Below are positions 49,805-58,586 of a stretch of 64,000 nucleotides of DNA, piece by piece. The notes beneath the pieces are model-generated. The model was not told where the DNA came from. It did no database searches and worked only from the letters and a program-made list of their open reading frames with translations. The DNA comes from Dyadobacter sp. CY326. GTDB lineage: Bacteria > Bacteroidota > Bacteroidia > Cytophagales > Spirosomataceae. The position numbers and the translations under genes were made by a program. Every line of letters begins with the position of its first letter. Within the stretch, counting starts at the first letter, position 1. The stretch lies in the NCBI RefSeq assembly GCF_021390515.1, contig NZ_JAJUXI010000014.1:151978-215977 (forward strand). Reading direction: 5' to 3'.

Positions 49805-50574
49805 CCAAAATCCTTATCATCGAAGATGAACAGCCGGCGGGCCAGTATTTGACGCAATTGATACAAAAAATTGACCCTAAAACTGAAATACTGACTGTGC
49901 TGGAAAGCGTGGAATCGGCCGTTGAATGGTTGAGCACTAACCCGGTTCCAGACTTGATTTTCCTCGATGTGCAATTGGGAGACGGCACTTGTTTTCAAAT
50001 ATTTGAACAAATATCCATCGGCTGCCCGGTGATTTTTACAACCGCGCATGACGAATATGCGCTGCGCGCTTTCAAGCTCAACAGCATTGATTATCTGCTC
50101 AAACCGATCCGCCAGGAAGCATTGCAATTCAGTCTCGAAAAATATTATCAGCTGAATGAAGAGAATGCGATCAGCAAAGTGAAATATCTGGAAGAGCTCA
50201 TGCACACGCAGATCCGCAACCGCAAAAGCCCGCGCAGAAGCTTTCTGGTTCCCTATCGCGACAAGCTGATCCCGCTGAAAGATTCCGATTTTGCGTGGTT
50301 AACGATCAAAAACGGCGTTGTGGTCGCGACTCTGCACGATGATAAAGCTTTTGTTGTTGACAAATCTTTGGAAGAACTTGAAAATCAGCTGGATACAACA
50401 AACTTCTTCCGCGCGAACCGCCAGTTCATCATTTCCAGACAATGCATTTCTGAAATTGAATTATATTTCAACGGAAGGTTGCTTGTGCGCACCACTCCCT
50501 CCTCTTCAAATCAAATCCTGATCAGCAAAGAGCGCGTTCCGGTTTTCAAAAAATGGTTTGAAGAACTGGCCTAA
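49801..50574 (+). CDS. LytTR-family response regulator
   Basis: A 257-residue transcription factor. The receiver (1-120) has IIEDEQPA, the phosphoacceptor in DLIFLDVQLGDG and the Lys of YLLKPIRQ. The LytTR DNA-binding domain (about 150-257) includes FLVPYRDKLIPLKDSDFAWL and FFRANRQFIISRQCISEIEL, which is standard for the family. It is about half identical by eye to the regulator at 60646-61425, so the two pairs are likely paralogues. Targets are unknown; LytTR regulators often control nearby genes. Confidence 0.94.
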   Translation: MTKILIIEDEQPAGQYLTQLIQKIDPKTEILTVLESVESAVEWLSTNPVPDLIFLDVQLGDGTCFQIFEQISIGCPVIFTTAHDEYALRAFKLNSIDYLLKPIRQEALQFSLEKYYQLNEENAISKVKYLEELMHTQIRNRKSPRRSFLVPYRDKLIPLKDSDFAWLTIKNGVVVATLHDDKAFVVDKSLEELENQLDTTNFFRANRQFIISRQCISEIELYFNGRLLVRTTPSSSNQILISKERVPVFKKWFEELA

Positions 50575-50629
50575 AAACCAACTATTAACTGCCCCTCATC
50601 TAAAATTTTTAGAAAAGACTTGGAATTAA

Positions 50630-50665
50630 CTACGACAAATTCGTAGATTTACGAAAACCTCGTAG
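50630..50665 (+). promoter_or_regulatory. Two adjacent palindromic operators before the BlaI-like gene
   Basis: Site 1 is CTACGA-N5-TCGTAG (50630-50646). Site 2 is TTACGA-N5-TCGTAG (50649-50665), ending two bases before the ATG. Their centres are 19 bases apart, about two helical turns. A promoter-like TTG (50620-50622) and TAGATTTA (50644-50651) are overlapped by the sites. This fits self-repression by the BlaI-type repressor encoded here. Confidence 0.7.
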
Positions 50666-50667
50666 AT

Positions 50668-51027
50668 ATGGAAAAGCTCACGCAGCAAGAAGAAGAAGCC
50701 ATGCAGGCGATATGGAAAACGGGCGAAGGAAGCGTGAAGTCTTTCATGGCTGCGTTTGCCAACGCTGTTCCGCCTTATACCACACTTGCGTCAACGGTTA
50801 AGAACCTGGAAAAGAAAGGGTTCGTGCAGAGCCGGCTCATCGGCAATGCTTATTTGTACGCGCCCGTCATAACCGAAGAAGCTTATAAACAGAAGTTTTT
50901 GGGCAATGTTGTAAAAGATTATTTTGAAGATTCTTACAAAGAACTTGTTAGCTTTTTTGTCCAGAAAAATAAGATTTCAACCGAAGAATTGAAGGAAATC
51001 ATTGGATTAATAGAAGGTAAAAAATAG
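50668..51027 (+). CDS. BlaI/MecI-family transcriptional repressor
   Basis: A 119-residue winged-helix repressor. EKLTQQEEEAMQAIWKTGEG begins the domain; the recognition region is PPYTTLASTVKNLEKKGFV; the dimerisation tail has FLGNVVKDYFEDSYKELVSFF. It binds palindromic DNA as a dimer and is inactivated by cleavage through a BlaR1/M56 membrane protease, here encoded 22 bases downstream. In Bacteroidota such pairs are common and usually not linked to beta-lactamase genes; none is present here. Confidence 0.94.
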   Translation: MEKLTQQEEEAMQAIWKTGEGSVKSFMAAFANAVPPYTTLASTVKNLEKKGFVQSRLIGNAYLYAPVITEEAYKQKFLGNVVKDYFEDSYKELVSFFVQKNKISTEELKEIIGLIEGKK

Positions 51028-51049
51028 TCGGATTTAAACATGCATCGCG

Positions 51050-52999
51050 ATGACCGAATTGCCCGAATATCTCGTCAAATTGAGCGTTGGACTGGCGGTG
51101 ACCAGCCTGTTTTACTATGCAGTGCTCCGTCGCCATACGTTTTACAACTGGAATCGCTGGTATTTGCTGCTTTATTCCATGCTCGCGTTTTGCATTCCGT
51201 TTATCGACGTCAGCTCATTCGTTTCCGAGCAACGCCTTGGTGCGAGTGATTGGGTGCAGCAGGTGCCGCGGGTGAGCCATTATGTGGAAGCAACCGCTGT
51301 CGCAACGCCGCTTTCAAGTGCGGAACAACAGGAACCTGTAAACTGGCTTGCGATCATATTTATAGCCGGAATCATCGCAATGACCGCCCGGTTCTGCCTG
51401 AATTTTTATTTATACATTCGCATTAAAAGAAAGGCGCGACTGGTTTCAGAAGACATTGCTAAGCTTTATCACATTGATCGTGAGATCGTTCCGTTTTCTT
51501 TTGGCAATGCGATTTTCGTCAATCCGAAGATGCACCAGGAAGACGAGCTTGAAAAAATCATCTTGCATGAATATGTGCATGTGCAGCAAAAGCATACGTT
51601 TGACAACATTTGGGCCGAAATGCTGTGCATTCTCAATTGGTATAATCCGTTTGCGTGGCTGATCCGTTATGCGATCCGGCAAAACCTGGAATACATTGCG
51701 GATGATCAGGTTTTGAAAAATGACGTGGATGCAAAGCAATATCAATATTTGTTACTGAAAGTCACAGGCGTGCCAGCTTACCGGCTGACCAATCAGTTCA
51801 ATTTTGCTTCGCTCAAACAGCGGATCATTATGATGAATAAGGCGCGCACGCCAAAAATTTATCTGACCCGGTTCCTGTTCGTGCTTCCGCTTCTGCTTGT
51901 AATGCTCGTTGCTTTCCGGCCAGCTTTGGAAGAAATAGATACACTCAGCAGCAAAGGCGTTTTCTTGAAATATCCCGCTAAGCCTGATCCAATTCAGGAC
52001 TTGATTGAAAACGAAAATATCGAAGAGGACTTTGGATATTGCGCTGGAATTCTTTTAGACGCCGCTACGGGAGAGCCGATTGCGAATGCGCGGATAGAGT
52101 TACTTGAAGAAAAGGACGTTGTAAAAACATTCAAGACGGATAATCAAGGTTATTATTTCACCGAAGTGGGTCCTGACACCGTGACCAACGGATATTACTT
52201 CCGTTCGTTGCGACTTGTACATCCCAATTACCGGGATTTTGTCAAGGAAATGTATACACGAGGTCTAAATCTGGGCTACGGGCGCCTTTCGATATCGTTT
52301 ATTCCGGCAAAAAACGACTCCACCATCAGAGGTCGTTACTACAATCCGCGACATAAAAAATATCCCGAAAAAGCAAACCCCCGCAATGTCAAAAGTGAAG
52401 TAAGGGATTATTTAAGTCAACTATTGTCGTTTTACCGAACCGAAATTCAGCTTCTAACAGACTTTAAAAAATATCATCCCTTTCCAAAAAATGTCATTAC
52501 GAAATTCCGAAACGGTTATTTCGATAGGCGTAGCGAATTTTTAGGCTATGAAGGAATTACTGAATTATATCTTGATGGCAAGCGGGCAACGCATACAGAA
52601 GTCAATGAAGCATTCAGGTCTTCGCCTTATCTGCTTGATGACACGAGGTTGTCCAAAGAATGGGGACACGACGGCACTTATACCAAATTGAAATATCTCT
52701 CGTTTCCCTTATACAAGGATGCTCCGTCTGCTGCGTTATTGCCTGGCAATGCAGAGACGCAGAATGCGTCAACTTTTGATATTTCCGTTTTGGACAATGA
52801 AGCTTACTTTCTGGATGGTTTCCGTCAGGTTTATGGAACCGGAAGCAACATTAAACCGCTGAAAAGCGAGATAAAAAGGGTCGTTTTGTTCAAAGGTAAG
52901 CTAGCACGTTATTATGACCCGAAACTTGAAAAAGTCTGGTGGATAGAAACCAGGCCGGAAAACGAAGTGTTTGGCCGACCTGATCTTGCAAAAAACTAA
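51050..52999 (+). CDS. M56/BlaR1-like membrane metallopeptidase with carboxypeptidase-regulatory-like C-terminal domain
   Basis: A 649-residue membrane protein. Several N-terminal helices (about 10-120) are followed by the zinc site HEYVHVQQKHT (HExxH, about 179), and Glu/Asp in LEYIADDQVLKN. A further helix is IYLTRFLFVLPLLLVMLVAF. In place of the penicillin-binding sensor of staphylococcal BlaR1, the C-terminal ~330 residues hold a beta domain resembling carboxypeptidase regulatory domains (GILLDAATGEPIANARIEL, GYYFTEV) and an unidentified region. The signal sensed is unknown. It presumably triggers cleavage of the BlaI-like repressor. Its stop lies three bases from the convergent gene's stop. 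Confidence 0.88.
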   Translation: MTELPEYLVKLSVGLAVTSLFYYAVLRRHTFYNWNRWYLLLYSMLAFCIPFIDVSSFVSEQRLGASDWVQQVPRVSHYVEATAVATPLSSAEQQEPVNWLAIIFIAGIIAMTARFCLNFYLYIRIKRKARLVSEDIAKLYHIDREIVPFSFGNAIFVNPKMHQEDELEKIILHEYVHVQQKHTFDNIWAEMLCILNWYNPFAWLIRYAIRQNLEYIADDQVLKNDVDAKQYQYLLLKVTGVPAYRLTNQFNFASLKQRIIMMNKARTPKIYLTRFLFVLPLLLVMLVAFRPALEEIDTLSSKGVFLKYPAKPDPIQDLIENENIEEDFGYCAGILLDAATGEPIANARIELLEEKDVVKTFKTDNQGYYFTEVGPDTVTNGYYFRSLRLVHPNYRDFVKEMYTRGLNLGYGRLSISFIPAKNDSTIRGRYYNPRHKKYPEKANPRNVKSEVRDYLSQLLSFYRTEIQLLTDFKKYHPFPKNVITKFRNGYFDRRSEFLGYEGITELYLDGKRATHTEVNEAFRSSPYLLDDTRLSKEWGHDGTYTKLKYLSFPLYKDAPSAALLPGNAETQNASTFDISVLDNEAYFLDGFRQVYGTGSNIKPLKSEIKRVVLFKGKLARYYDPKLEKVWWIETRPENEVFGRPDLAKN

Positions 53000-53002
53000 T
53001 AC

Positions 53003-54361
53003 TTATTCCATTTCTGGCTCTGGGCCGTGCAGCGATGCATTGGTTGCCTCAGAAGTGATCTTTACCGGCCTGCCTTCCCGGGCAGACTGGTAAATTGCTT
53101 CCATAATGATATGGTCCTGCAAACCCTCCTCTCCCGGTGTAAACGGCTTTTTGTCGTTGATGACACAGTCCGAAAAATGGTCGATTTCGGTTGCAAACTG
53201 ATTTTTCTCGGCAATGCCAATGGTTTCATGCAACTCCATTTTTCCGTCCGCCTTTGCGCGCGTTAATTCCTGGCCCTTATAGGCATAGGCCTTGTCTAAG
53301 TTCAGCCAGCCTTTTTCGGAGAGCACACGATAGCGACGGCTTTCGTGGACGTCATAATTGGACACGCAGCTTGCGATAACACCGCTGGGAAAGCGCATTT
53401 GCCAGGAAACAAATTCCTCCACTTCCTTGAAAAGCGGATCGCCCGGCGTGCTGTATTGATAAGCAAATACTTCGGTTGGCTCCTCGCCCAGCACAAACCG
53501 TGTCGTGTTTAGGCAATAAAGACCGATATCGGGTAAGACGCCCCCGCCTGCAAGTTTGATTTTGTGACGCCAGTGATCCGGATTTGCAGTGCTCTGACAA
53601 TTGGAAGCCTCCACCACTTTCGTTGTGCCAAATTCCTTTTTCTGCAAAATTTCGCGCAACTTCCTGTTATGCGGCTGATATTGAATGCGGTAAGCAACCA
53701 TCAGTTTCACGTTGGCCTGGTTGCATGCGGCAATCATATCCTTGCATTCTGCCGCTGTGTTGGCCATTGGTTTTTCACACAAAATGTGCTTTCCAGCTTT
53801 TGCGCCGCGAACCACATATTCCCTGTGTAAGCCGTTTGGCAAGACGATGTAGATCACGTCAACTTCCGGGTTATTTTTCAGCTGATCATACGTTTCATAG
53901 CTGTAACAGCTCTCCGACTTAACGCCATATTGCGCTGCAACCTTTTTCATTTTTTCCGGACTTCCGCTCACAAGTGCCGTCAGTTTCGATTTTTTGCACA
54001 TTTCTAACGCTGGTAGAATCTCTTCCAAAGACAAATGTCCCAACCCAACAACGGCATAGCCCACGCGCGAACCAGGCGGAAGCGGCGTTGGCGTTGGACC
54101 GCTTTGCTGGTCATTTTCTGACTTCCATTTTTCCAAAACGATGGGGTCTTCGGACTTGGCGGGAACGCGCACGGGCGGAGAAACTGCTTTTTTTGCGTTC
54201 TGACCGAGCACTTCCTGCGAGCTCTTTAAAACCAAACCGCTCACGGCCCCGATGGCCGCATATCGGCCGGTTAATGATAAAAATCCTTTGCGCGAAATCG
54301 GTTCGTGGACTTCTTCGCCGGAGGCTGATGCCAATGGCTGAATGCGTACTTTGTCTTTCAT
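53003..54361 (-). CDS. Gfo/Idh/MocA-family oxidoreductase with Tat-like leader
   Basis: A 452-residue NAD(P)-dependent sugar oxidoreductase-like protein. An N-terminal region SRKGFLSLTGRYAAIGAVSG may be an export or lipid-less signal. The Rossmann motif VGYAVVGLGHLSLEEI (about 100) and the conserved CEKPMANTAAE (about 195) are family hallmarks, and LPDIGLYCLNTTRFVLGEEP supplies the substrate-domain His/Asp region. Related to glucose-fructose oxidoreductase. The proline-rich stretch TPTPLPPG before the Rossmann fold is unusual and probably flexible. Confidence 0.88.
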   Translation of the reverse strand: MKDKVRIQPLASASGEEVHEPISRKGFLSLTGRYAAIGAVSGLVLKSSQEVLGQNAKKAVSPPVRVPAKSEDPIVLEKWKSENDQQSGPTPTPLPPGSRVGYAVVGLGHLSLEEILPALEMCKKSKLTALVSGSPEKMKKVAAQYGVKSESCYSYETYDQLKNNPEVDVIYIVLPNGLHREYVVRGAKAGKHILCEKPMANTAAECKDMIAACNQANVKLMVAYRIQYQPHNRKLREILQKKEFGTTKVVEASNCQSTANPDHWRHKIKLAGGGVLPDIGLYCLNTTRFVLGEEPTEVFAYQYSTPGDPLFKEVEEFVSWQMRFPSGVIASCVSNYDVHESRRYRVLSEKGWLNLDKAYAYKGQELTRAKADGKMELHETIGIAEKNQFATEIDHFSDCVINDKKPFTPGEEGLQDHIIMEAIYQSAREGRPVKITSEATNASLHGPEPEME

Positions 54362-54542
54362 TATCTGTTTGTCGATGAAGTGTAAAATGGTTTCTTGACA
54401 ATTATCGTACCCTCAGCGCACCAAAAGCGCGGTTATGCAGACTGTATTGCTCGAAAAAAGAAATAAAGGATTTATATTTAAATCATCCGTCTTGCTCGCA
54501 CATGTCCGTCGCAATGGCTTAGCTGACGCAAAATCTATTAAA

Positions 54543-56267
54543 ATGAAAAATACATTCCTTTCCTTACTGCTCATTCCAGTCGTTCTGATCAGCTTTTTGG
54601 TGTTTCATTTCAATATTTTTGATTTATACCAAAACACACGGAAAACGCAGAATGCGATCGCGCTTTGCGGACCTGTGCCTGATGCGAATGTGGTTGCTGC
54701 GGCTAATGGGAAGTTTATTGCTGTGTTACCGGGCTGGGGAAAATACGCTTACCCGGTTTCGACAAAAAACGACAGCGCTCAGATTTATTTCAATCAGGGT
54801 CTGACCATGTATTATAGTTACCATATGAAGGAATCACTGGCTTCGTTTCAGGAAGCAGCGAGGCTGGACCCGGAATGTGCAATGGCGTTTTGGGGGCAGG
54901 CATTGGCAATGGGGCCTTATTACAACAGTGCGCATTTGTACACCAAACCGCAGTCTATTCCCGCGGTTTTACAGCAAATGAAGGAGCTCGCACCAAAAGC
55001 AAGTCCAAAGGAACAGCAACTAATCGCTGTGATGAACAACCGTTATTCGGCCGATGCTTCGGATGCAGACAGAAAGGCCTTAAATGTGGCTTATGCGCAG
55101 AAAACGCATGATTTGATCACACAATTTCCGGAAGATCAGGACATTAAAATGCTCTTTGTAGATGCCGTCATGCTCATTCATGCGTGGGATTTTTGGAATA
55201 ATGATGGCACGCCCAAAGCATGGACCAACGAAGTTATTGCGCTTTGCGAGCAGGTGATGAAGCAAAATCCAAACCATCCTGCCGCCCTGCATTATCACAT
55301 CCACTTGACCGAAGCCTCGCGAAATCCGGAAGTCGCGCTCCCTAATGCGGATAAGCTGCGCGACCAGCTTCCGGGCGTTGCGCATATGGTGCATATGTCG
55401 AGCCATGAATATGAGCGCAATGGTTTTTTTCTGAAAGGCGTGGATGTGAATGACCACGCTGACGCGGCGTTGTTGAAATACGATTCGTTGGCCAAAAACC
55501 TGAGTTTGGTAAAGCATAGCCCGCATTATTTTGCGGTTCAGACTTACTGCGCAATGAGTGCTGGATTATATCAAACGGGCATGAACACCGCGAACCGGCT
55601 CAGGAAAACTGTTGCGCCCGTTTACGAAAACCCGTATGATCAATATTTGTTTATGCTGCCGGAATTGACATTGGTAAGGCTCGGGAAGTGGGACGAGATA
55701 TTGAAAGACACCACAAAACTCGATCCAAAATGGACTTATGCGGCATTGTTGCGCAATTTTGCAAGAGGCGTTGCTTATGTCAACACAAGCGCTGCCGACA
55801 AAGCAAAAGCGGAGTTGACATCGCTTTTGGAAAAATCGAAAGATCCGATTTTGAACAAACGACGCGTTCCATTTAACTCATTCGCACCCATTGCCAACAT
55901 TGCCGCCGAAATCCTGACTGCCGCCATCGCATTTGACAACAAAAATTACGACCAGACCATTGCCAGCTTAGACAAAGCCATTGAAATCGAAGATGGCCTC
56001 ATTTACACCGAGCCAAACGACTGGCCGATCCCGGCAAGGCAATTTCTGGGCGCATATCTGTTAAAAATGAATAAACCGGTCGGTGCAGAAAAAATTTACC
56101 GAGAAGATCTCATGTGGAATCCGGGCAATGGCTGGTCGACCGTAGGGCTCTATCAAAGCTTGAAAGCACAGAAAAAAACCAGCGAACTCACCCGCATCCA
56201 AACAAACTACAAAAAATCCTTCGCCCAAGCCGAGCGGATTCCAACCAGCTCAGTTTTCCTGCGCTAG
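54543..56267 (+). CDS. Tetratricopeptide-repeat protein, probably membrane-anchored or exported
   Basis: A 574-residue protein. The N terminus MKNTFLSLLLIPVVLISFLV is a signal anchor or signal peptide. Helical TPR-like repeats follow, for example IYFNQGLTMYYSYHMKESLA and FQEAARLDPECAMAFWGQAL. Short motifs HYHIHLTEASRNPE and MVHMSSHEYERNGFF resemble the haem-/metal-dependent peptidase-like TPR family of unknown function. The ATG at 54543 is chosen; the frame stays open from 54435, but a promoter-like TATATTTA at 54473-54480 lies inside that extension. Confidence 0.75.
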   Translation: MKNTFLSLLLIPVVLISFLVFHFNIFDLYQNTRKTQNAIALCGPVPDANVVAAANGKFIAVLPGWGKYAYPVSTKNDSAQIYFNQGLTMYYSYHMKESLASFQEAARLDPECAMAFWGQALAMGPYYNSAHLYTKPQSIPAVLQQMKELAPKASPKEQQLIAVMNNRYSADASDADRKALNVAYAQKTHDLITQFPEDQDIKMLFVDAVMLIHAWDFWNNDGTPKAWTNEVIALCEQVMKQNPNHPAALHYHIHLTEASRNPEVALPNADKLRDQLPGVAHMVHMSSHEYERNGFFLKGVDVNDHADAALLKYDSLAKNLSLVKHSPHYFAVQTYCAMSAGLYQTGMNTANRLRKTVAPVYENPYDQYLFMLPELTLVRLGKWDEILKDTTKLDPKWTYAALLRNFARGVAYVNTSAADKAKAELTSLLEKSKDPILNKRRVPFNSFAPIANIAAEILTAAIAFDNKNYDQTIASLDKAIEIEDGLIYTEPNDWPIPARQFLGAYLLKMNKPVGAEKIYREDLMWNPGNGWSTVGLYQSLKAQKKTSELTRIQTNYKKSFAQAERIPTSSVFLR

Positions 56268-56460
56268 AAGAAAGAGTGCTTTGTGGGTTTTAAGCGATGC
56301 GATTTGTTGTTGATAAGGAAGTTGTATTTAAAATTCATGGCTGACCGTTAATTCATCAACACAAGCCGATAGAACATTGATCGCCTTGAATTTTGCTTTC
56401 CTTTCATTTTTGATAGTTATTTGTATTAATCCAACGTACTCAAATTTAGATGCTTACCCG
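56268..56460. other. Intergenic region, 193 bases
   Basis: Nothing recognisable: no hairpin with a T run after the TPR gene and no full promoter match, though the A/T content rises toward the small gene pair. The plus-strand frame is open from 56377 with a TTG and a hydrophobic stretch, but this is judged non-coding. Confidence 0.4.
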
Positions 56461-56631
56461 ATGAAACAATCAGCTTTGATAAAAATGGCAGGAATTGCGA
56501 ACGGCAATTCAAAGTCAAGCCTTTTGCAAAAAATGCTTGATGATCAACGAACCGTTTCGGAGTATTTCCAAGGCAAAATAACGATTGAAGAAATACATGC
56601 ACGCGGAATTAAATTTGTTAAACCCATATGA
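56461..56631 (+). CDS. Small protein overlapping a DUF6169-like gene
   Basis: A 56-residue basic protein starting MKQSALIKMAGIANGNSKSS, with a helix SLLQKMLDDQRTVSEYFQGK and tail TIEEIHARGIKFVKPI. No named domain. The last 35 bases overlap the next gene in another frame. From memory, short proteins ending in a similar GIKFVKP tail precede DUF6169-like genes in other Bacteroidota; this needs a database check. A partner or antitoxin-like role is a guess from size and coupling only. Confidence 0.6.
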   Translation: MKQSALIKMAGIANGNSKSSLLQKMLDDQRTVSEYFQGKITIEEIHARGIKFVKPI

Positions 56632-57148
56632 GATTATAAGTGAAGATCCGGAAAAATATTGGTTCATCACGCAGTGCAACATCGTCTACATCGCCTATTT
56701 TACAAACTCCACAGGCTATTTCAATTCGCATCCTGAATTTAATGAGCACATACTAAGCTTCACATTTGAGCCCGCTGGCGAAGAACGTGAAGCTTTATAT
56801 TTGGGCGTCAGTGTATCAAAAGTACTCGCCCAAAGTCATGATAAAAGAATCTTGGACACGATAATAACCATTTTACTTCACGCCTTTAAAGAGAATCCCC
56901 GAAAATCAATTATCATCATTTGTGAGTCGGCGGATAATCTTGCCAGATGTCGGAACAGGTTGTTCAATCAATGGTTTGAGAAGGCCAATGCGTTAAATGG
57001 TCAGATGGTCTGCAAATATGACCTAACGATAATGAATGAGGGTTTTGCTTCTCTCTTCGTTCATCGTCATAATATGTTTCGTGAAAAGATCAGAGACGCT
57101 TTTCTCGATATTCCAAATAGGGTGTCGGAAAACAAGCCATCGAACTAA
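56597..57148 (+). CDS. DUF6169-like hypothetical protein
   Basis: A 183-residue cytoplasmic protein. NPYEIISEDPEKYWFITQCN near the N terminus, LSFTFEPAGEEREALYLGVS, then a helix ILDTIITILLHAFKENPRKS and the strand IIIICESADNLARCRNRLFN suggest a compact alpha/beta fold. I connect it to the DUF6169 family with moderate confidence. Function unknown. ATG 56597 (MHAELNLLNPY) is taken over TTG 56585. A/T-rich codon use, similar to the overlapping small gene, sets the pair apart from neighbours. Its stop is seven bases from the convergent GH140-type gene. Confidence 0.7.
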   Translation: MHAELNLLNPYEIISEDPEKYWFITQCNIVYIAYFTNSTGYFNSHPEFNEHILSFTFEPAGEEREALYLGVSVSKVLAQSHDKRILDTIITILLHAFKENPRKSIIIICESADNLARCRNRLFNQWFEKANALNGQMVCKYDLTIMNEGFASLFVHRHNMFREKIRDAFLDIPNRVSENKPSN

Positions 57149-57155
57149 CCAAATC

Positions 57156-58523
57156 TCACGGCATTTTAAAATTCTTAGAAGCATCATCCAGCACTAAAAT
57201 CCAGTCTTGGCCGTAGCCGGAGGTGGGTGGGGTGTATGTTTTTATGGATTTGTTGTCCGTTTTGCCAATTTCTTTGATTTTGCCATTGCGGGGATCGTAC
57301 CAAAAGGCAGTTAGCTGCTCGCCGGAGATTTTGCCTGAGTTGACTGAGAATGTTTTGCCTGTCGCCGTGTATACAAAAATGTAATCATTGCCCCGCGTTG
57401 CCTGGATGCGGTCGTGCGATGCGAGGTCGTTTTCGACAATAATGGATTGATCGGGAATGCGATCCGTGATAGGGCGCGATTCGATTAATTTCCTGACGAA
57501 AGTCATTTGCCTGGCTCCCGGTAAATCCACAGCCTGCTGCCAAAAAATATGAGGACCATTAACCGCCTCACGATTAGGCGAATACATTTGCCAAATATCA
57601 TGACAACCATATGTATGCCCAAAAGCGCCCGCGAAAAGATCGAGATACGCCGATTTTCGGACGTCGTAAGCACTTGAAGTGCCATTCTCATCGGCATTGA
57701 AACACACCGGATGATCCTCGTAAATGGGCTCGCCGTCCAGCACAGGTTTTGTCGGCTGCCGATCGTAAGCGCCCTTAATATTGTCGTAGACAGTTGCGTC
57801 CCGGCAATGTCCTGTTTGGAACATATTAAAGTCCAGCCAATTGTCGCCATGAAACCACTCGCCCGATCCTTCTTTATTCGGCTGCGGATGGAAAGTGATC
57901 ATTGCGTTACCCGCCCCTCCCACGCCCGCTTCGATTCCTGCCGCCATGGCTCGCCATATGGCCAAGTCGTTCGCTCCTTTTCGGGGATTTCGATCTCCGC
58001 CCAGCACCCAGATGATGTTTTTGTGATTTTTATAGCGGTTACCCAGCCATTTTCCATACACCATTGCATTGTCCGCATTAAAAACCTCCGGCCCTTTTCC
58101 CCAAGTCGATTTGAAAACTTTATCACCCCAGGTCGGCAAAAAAGCAATGTTCAGGCCGACGGCAGCGGCTTTGTCAACAATGAAATCAACATGCTTGAAA
58201 TATGCTTCGTTAGGTTTTGTAAGATCATTGTCTATCAGCGGTTTATCTCCATAAGGATTTGGCACATTAAGCCCGTCAAACTCTGCAAGCGCAACGGCCT
58301 GGATGACTGTGAAACCCTGAGCAGCGCGTTTTTCCAGATAAAAAGATGCTTCCTCACGATCGAGCCGATGGAAAAGCTCCCAAGCCGTGTCCCCAAGCCA
58401 GAAAAACGGTTTTCCATCCTTCATCAAGTAACGTTTGTTGGAACTGACGGTAAAAGACTGTGCAATTGCACTGAGACTGGCAAACAACAAAAGAAGCGTA
58501 ACAACATTCCTGCGATGGCTCAT
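57156..58523 (-). CDS. Secreted GH140-type glycoside hydrolase (DUF4038/apiosidase-like)
   Basis: A 455-residue exported enzyme. The signal peptide RRNVVTLLLLFASLSAIAQ precedes a (beta/alpha)8 barrel with KPFFWLGDTAWELFHRLDRE, QAVALAEFDGLNVPNPYGD, WVLGGDRNP (catalytic-type Asp/Glu region) and KPVLDGEPIYEDHP, whose Glu is the probable second catalytic acid. The C-terminal ~90 residues form a small beta domain (FWYDPRNGKIKEIGK). Relatives include apiosidases acting on plant rhamnogalacturonan II. Start at ATG 58523; the frame extends to a TTG at 58559, which lies in the promoter. Confidence 0.88.
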   Translation of the reverse strand: MSHRRNVVTLLLLFASLSAIAQSFTVSSNKRYLMKDGKPFFWLGDTAWELFHRLDREEASFYLEKRAAQGFTVIQAVALAEFDGLNVPNPYGDKPLIDNDLTKPNEAYFKHVDFIVDKAAAVGLNIAFLPTWGDKVFKSTWGKGPEVFNADNAMVYGKWLGNRYKNHKNIIWVLGGDRNPRKGANDLAIWRAMAAGIEAGVGGAGNAMITFHPQPNKEGSGEWFHGDNWLDFNMFQTGHCRDATVYDNIKGAYDRQPTKPVLDGEPIYEDHPVCFNADENGTSSAYDVRKSAYLDLFAGAFGHTYGCHDIWQMYSPNREAVNGPHIFWQQAVDLPGARQMTFVRKLIESRPITDRIPDQSIIVENDLASHDRIQATRGNDYIFVYTATGKTFSVNSGKISGEQLTAFWYDPRNGKIKEIGKTDNKSIKTYTPPTSGYGQDWILVLDDASKNFKMP

Positions 58524-58556
58524 GAATTTTTGAAACAAATTGTTTTTATAATGATA

Positions 58557-58586
58557 CAAATATAAAAAAATCGAAATGGCATCAAA
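58557..58586 (-). promoter_or_regulatory. Promoter of the GH140-type gene embedded in the upstream terminator
   Basis: On the minus strand TTTG (58586-58583) and TATATTTG (58564-58557) are 18 bases apart, a full match to the Bacteroidota promoter. Start would be near 58550, giving a 27-base leader. The TTTG lies in the loop of the terminator hairpin at 58570-58600. Confidence 0.65.

Noticed and set aside
57711..58565. 284-residue plus-strand open frame
   Set aside because: Antisense to the GH140-type gene, which has a signal peptide, conserved motifs and a matching promoter. The antisense translation is Cys/His-rich without pattern.
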